Assembly (NCBI GenBank): GCA_947245315.1
Contig: CAMXNV010000142.1
Coordinates: 1-5,528, forward strand
Length of the DNA: 5,528 nucleotides
Direction: 5' to 3'
From: an uncultured Oscillibacter sp.
Lineage (GTDB): Bacteria; Bacillota; Clostridia; Oscillospirales; Oscillospiraceae
Positions 4,231-5,528 of the stretch are shown piece after piece. Both the position numbers and the translations under genes were made by a program. The number at the start of each line of letters is the position of its first letter. Position 1 is the first letter of the stretch. Below the pieces are notes generated by a model that ran no database searches, had not been told where the DNA came from, and saw only the letters and a program-made list of their open reading frames with translations.

Positions 4231-5528
4231 ATGGAAAAGAAAAAGTTCTATATCACCACGCCGATTTACTACCCCTCGGACAAGCTCCACATCGGCCACA
4301 CCTACTGCACCGTCGCCACGGACGTGCTGGCCCGCTACCACCGCCTTCTCGGGGAGGACGTCATGTTCCTCACCGGCACCGACGAGCACGGCCAGAAAAT
4401 CGGCGACATCGCCGCCGCCGCCGGGGTCACCCCCCAGGAGTTCGTGGACCGCATCGTGGAGGGTCCCCGGGGCATCAAGGACCTGTGGAAGCTGATGAAC
4501 ATCTCCAACGACCGCTTCATCCGGACCACGGACGACTACCACGTCCAGTCCGTCCAGCGGATATTTAAAAAGATGTACGACAACGGGGACATCTATAAGG
4601 GAACCTACAAGGGCAAATACTGCAAGCCCTGCGAGTCCTTCTGGACCGAGAGCCAGCTGGTGGACGGCAAGTGTCCCGACTGCGGCCGGGAGGTCCAGGA
4701 CGCGGAGGAGGAGGCCTATTTCTTCCGCCTGAGCAAGTACGCGGACAAGATTCGGGACCTGCTGGAGAACACGGACTTCCTGGAGCCCCGCTCCCGGGTC
4801 CACGAGATGGTCCGGAACTTCATCGACCCCGGCCTGGAGGACCTGTGCGTCTCCCGGACCAGCTTCTCCTGGGGCGTGCCCGTGGACTTCGATCCCGGCC
4901 ACGTGGTCTACGTCTGGGTGGACGCCCTCAGCAACTATATCACGGCCCTGGGCTATGAGAACGACCGCTACCACGACTACGAAAAGGGCTGGTGGCCCGG
5001 GGTGAACATCGTGGGCAAGGAGATCGTCCGGTTCCACTCCATCATCTGGCCCGCCATGCTCATGAGCCTGGGCGAGCCCGTGCCCAAGAAGTGCTTCGGC
5101 CACGGCTGGCTCCTCCTGGACGGGGGCAAGATGTCCAAGTCCAAGGGCAACGTGGTGGACCCCTATATCCTGGCGGAGCAGTTCGGCGTGGACGCCCTGC
5201 GCTTCTTCCTCATGCGGACCTTCCCCTTCGGGTCCGACGGAAACTTCTCCAACGAGCTTCTGATCCAGACCATCAACACGGACCTGGCCAATGATCTTGG
5301 CAACCTGGTCTCCCGGACCACCGCCATGGTGGGCAAGTACTTCGGCGGCGCCCTGCCCGCGGGCTGCGGGACCTGGGCCGGGGAGGTCTCCTTTGACAAG
5401 GAGCTCAAGGAGCTGGCCTCCGGCCTCCGGGAGCGCTACGCCGCGGAGATGGATCACTTCGCCCCCCACAAGGCCCTGGAGGAGGTCTTTAAGGTCATCC
5501 AGCGGGCCAACAAGTATATCGACGAGAA
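4231..5528 (+). CDS. metG: Methionyl-tRNA synthetase, partial (runs off right edge)
   Basis: This enzyme charges tRNA-Met with methionine using ATP in the cytoplasm. The 432 codons present cover the class I catalytic domain and the start of the next. They include the N-terminal FYITTPIYYPSDKLHIGHTY with the HIGH motif at residues 20-23, FLTGTDEHGQKI in the first fold half, a four-cysteine zinc knuckle (C131, C134, C148, C151), VYVWVDALSNYI in the methionine-pocket region, and KMSKS at 300-304. The single knuckle matches the Bacillus/Thermus-type form. Full-length relatives are about 500-670 residues, so the rest of the anticodon-binding domain and any C-terminal tRNA-binding domain lie outside the window. 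AAGGAG at 4218-4223, 7 nt before the ATG, supports the start. No frameshift or missing catalytic residue is seen. Confidence 0.97.
   Translation, partial: MEKKKFYITTPIYYPSDKLHIGHTYCTVATDVLARYHRLLGEDVMFLTGTDEHGQKIGDIAAAAGVTPQEFVDRIVEGPRGIKDLWKLMNISNDRFIRTTDDYHVQSVQRIFKKMYDNGDIYKGTYKGKYCKPCESFWTESQLVDGKCPDCGREVQDAEEEAYFFRLSKYADKIRDLLENTDFLEPRSRVHEMVRNFIDPGLEDLCVSRTSFSWGVPVDFDPGHVVYVWVDALSNYITALGYENDRYHDYEKGWWPGVNIVGKEIVRFHSIIWPAMLMSLGEPVPKKCFGHGWLLLDGGKMSKSKGNVVDPYILAEQFGVDALRFFLMRTFPFGSDGNFSNELLIQTINTDLANDLGNLVSRTTAMVGKYFGGALPAGCGTWAGEVSFDKELKELASGLRERYAAEMDHFAPHKALEEVFKVIQRANKYIDE

Noticed and set aside
4066..5469. Minus-strand open frame of 467 codons opposite metG
   Set aside because: It is antisense to an unmistakable MetRS catalytic domain. 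The product is low-complexity Val/Gly/His-rich and has no start signals.

Overview
The window looks like chromosome from a GC-rich, low-AT-intergenic Firmicute of the gut Oscillospiraceae type (Flavonifractor, Lawsonibacter or Oscillibacter relatives). This rests on the strongly GC-rich codon use, Gram-positive AGGAGG ribosome binding sites, Bacillus-like promoters, a DUF4179-type anti-sigma gene and intergenic hairpin repeats of a kind I remember from that family. The genus is an inference, not something the sequence proves.

Layout. Positions 1-108 are non-coding: a hairpin repeat cut by the left window edge (1-39), then a second perfect hairpin (44-65). Positions 129-1726 hold a two-gene plus-strand operon. 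It has a candidate SigW-like ECF promoter (129-155), an ECF sigma factor (190-678) and a membrane protein with an extracytoplasmic DUF4179-like domain that is probably its anti-sigma factor (659-1726). The two genes overlap by 20 nt and look translationally coupled. Positions 1727-2106 separate convergent genes. They hold three copies of a 41-44 nt hairpin unit in alternating orientation (1779-1927), each with a GTAG just 5' of the hairpin like the REP sequences recognised by RAYT transposases, followed by a strong two-way terminator (2009-2036).

On the minus strand, 2107-3294 encodes a 12-helix MFS permease of the FucP-like group, driven by an extended -10 promoter at 3329-3337. Just past its promoter the composition drops abruptly to AT-rich. 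This island of about 680 nt (about 3485-4165) carries one small gene of unknown function (3566-4030) under an excellent SigA promoter (3503-3531). The high-GC style returns with the methionyl-tRNA synthetase gene metG (4231 to the right edge, partial), which has its own promoter at 4130-4158.

The parts are largely independent: an envelope-type stress or signal module, a transporter, a foreign-looking orphan gene and a housekeeping synthetase. The two features that ordinary annotation would miss are the REP/BIME-like repeat cluster and the AT-rich orphan island.
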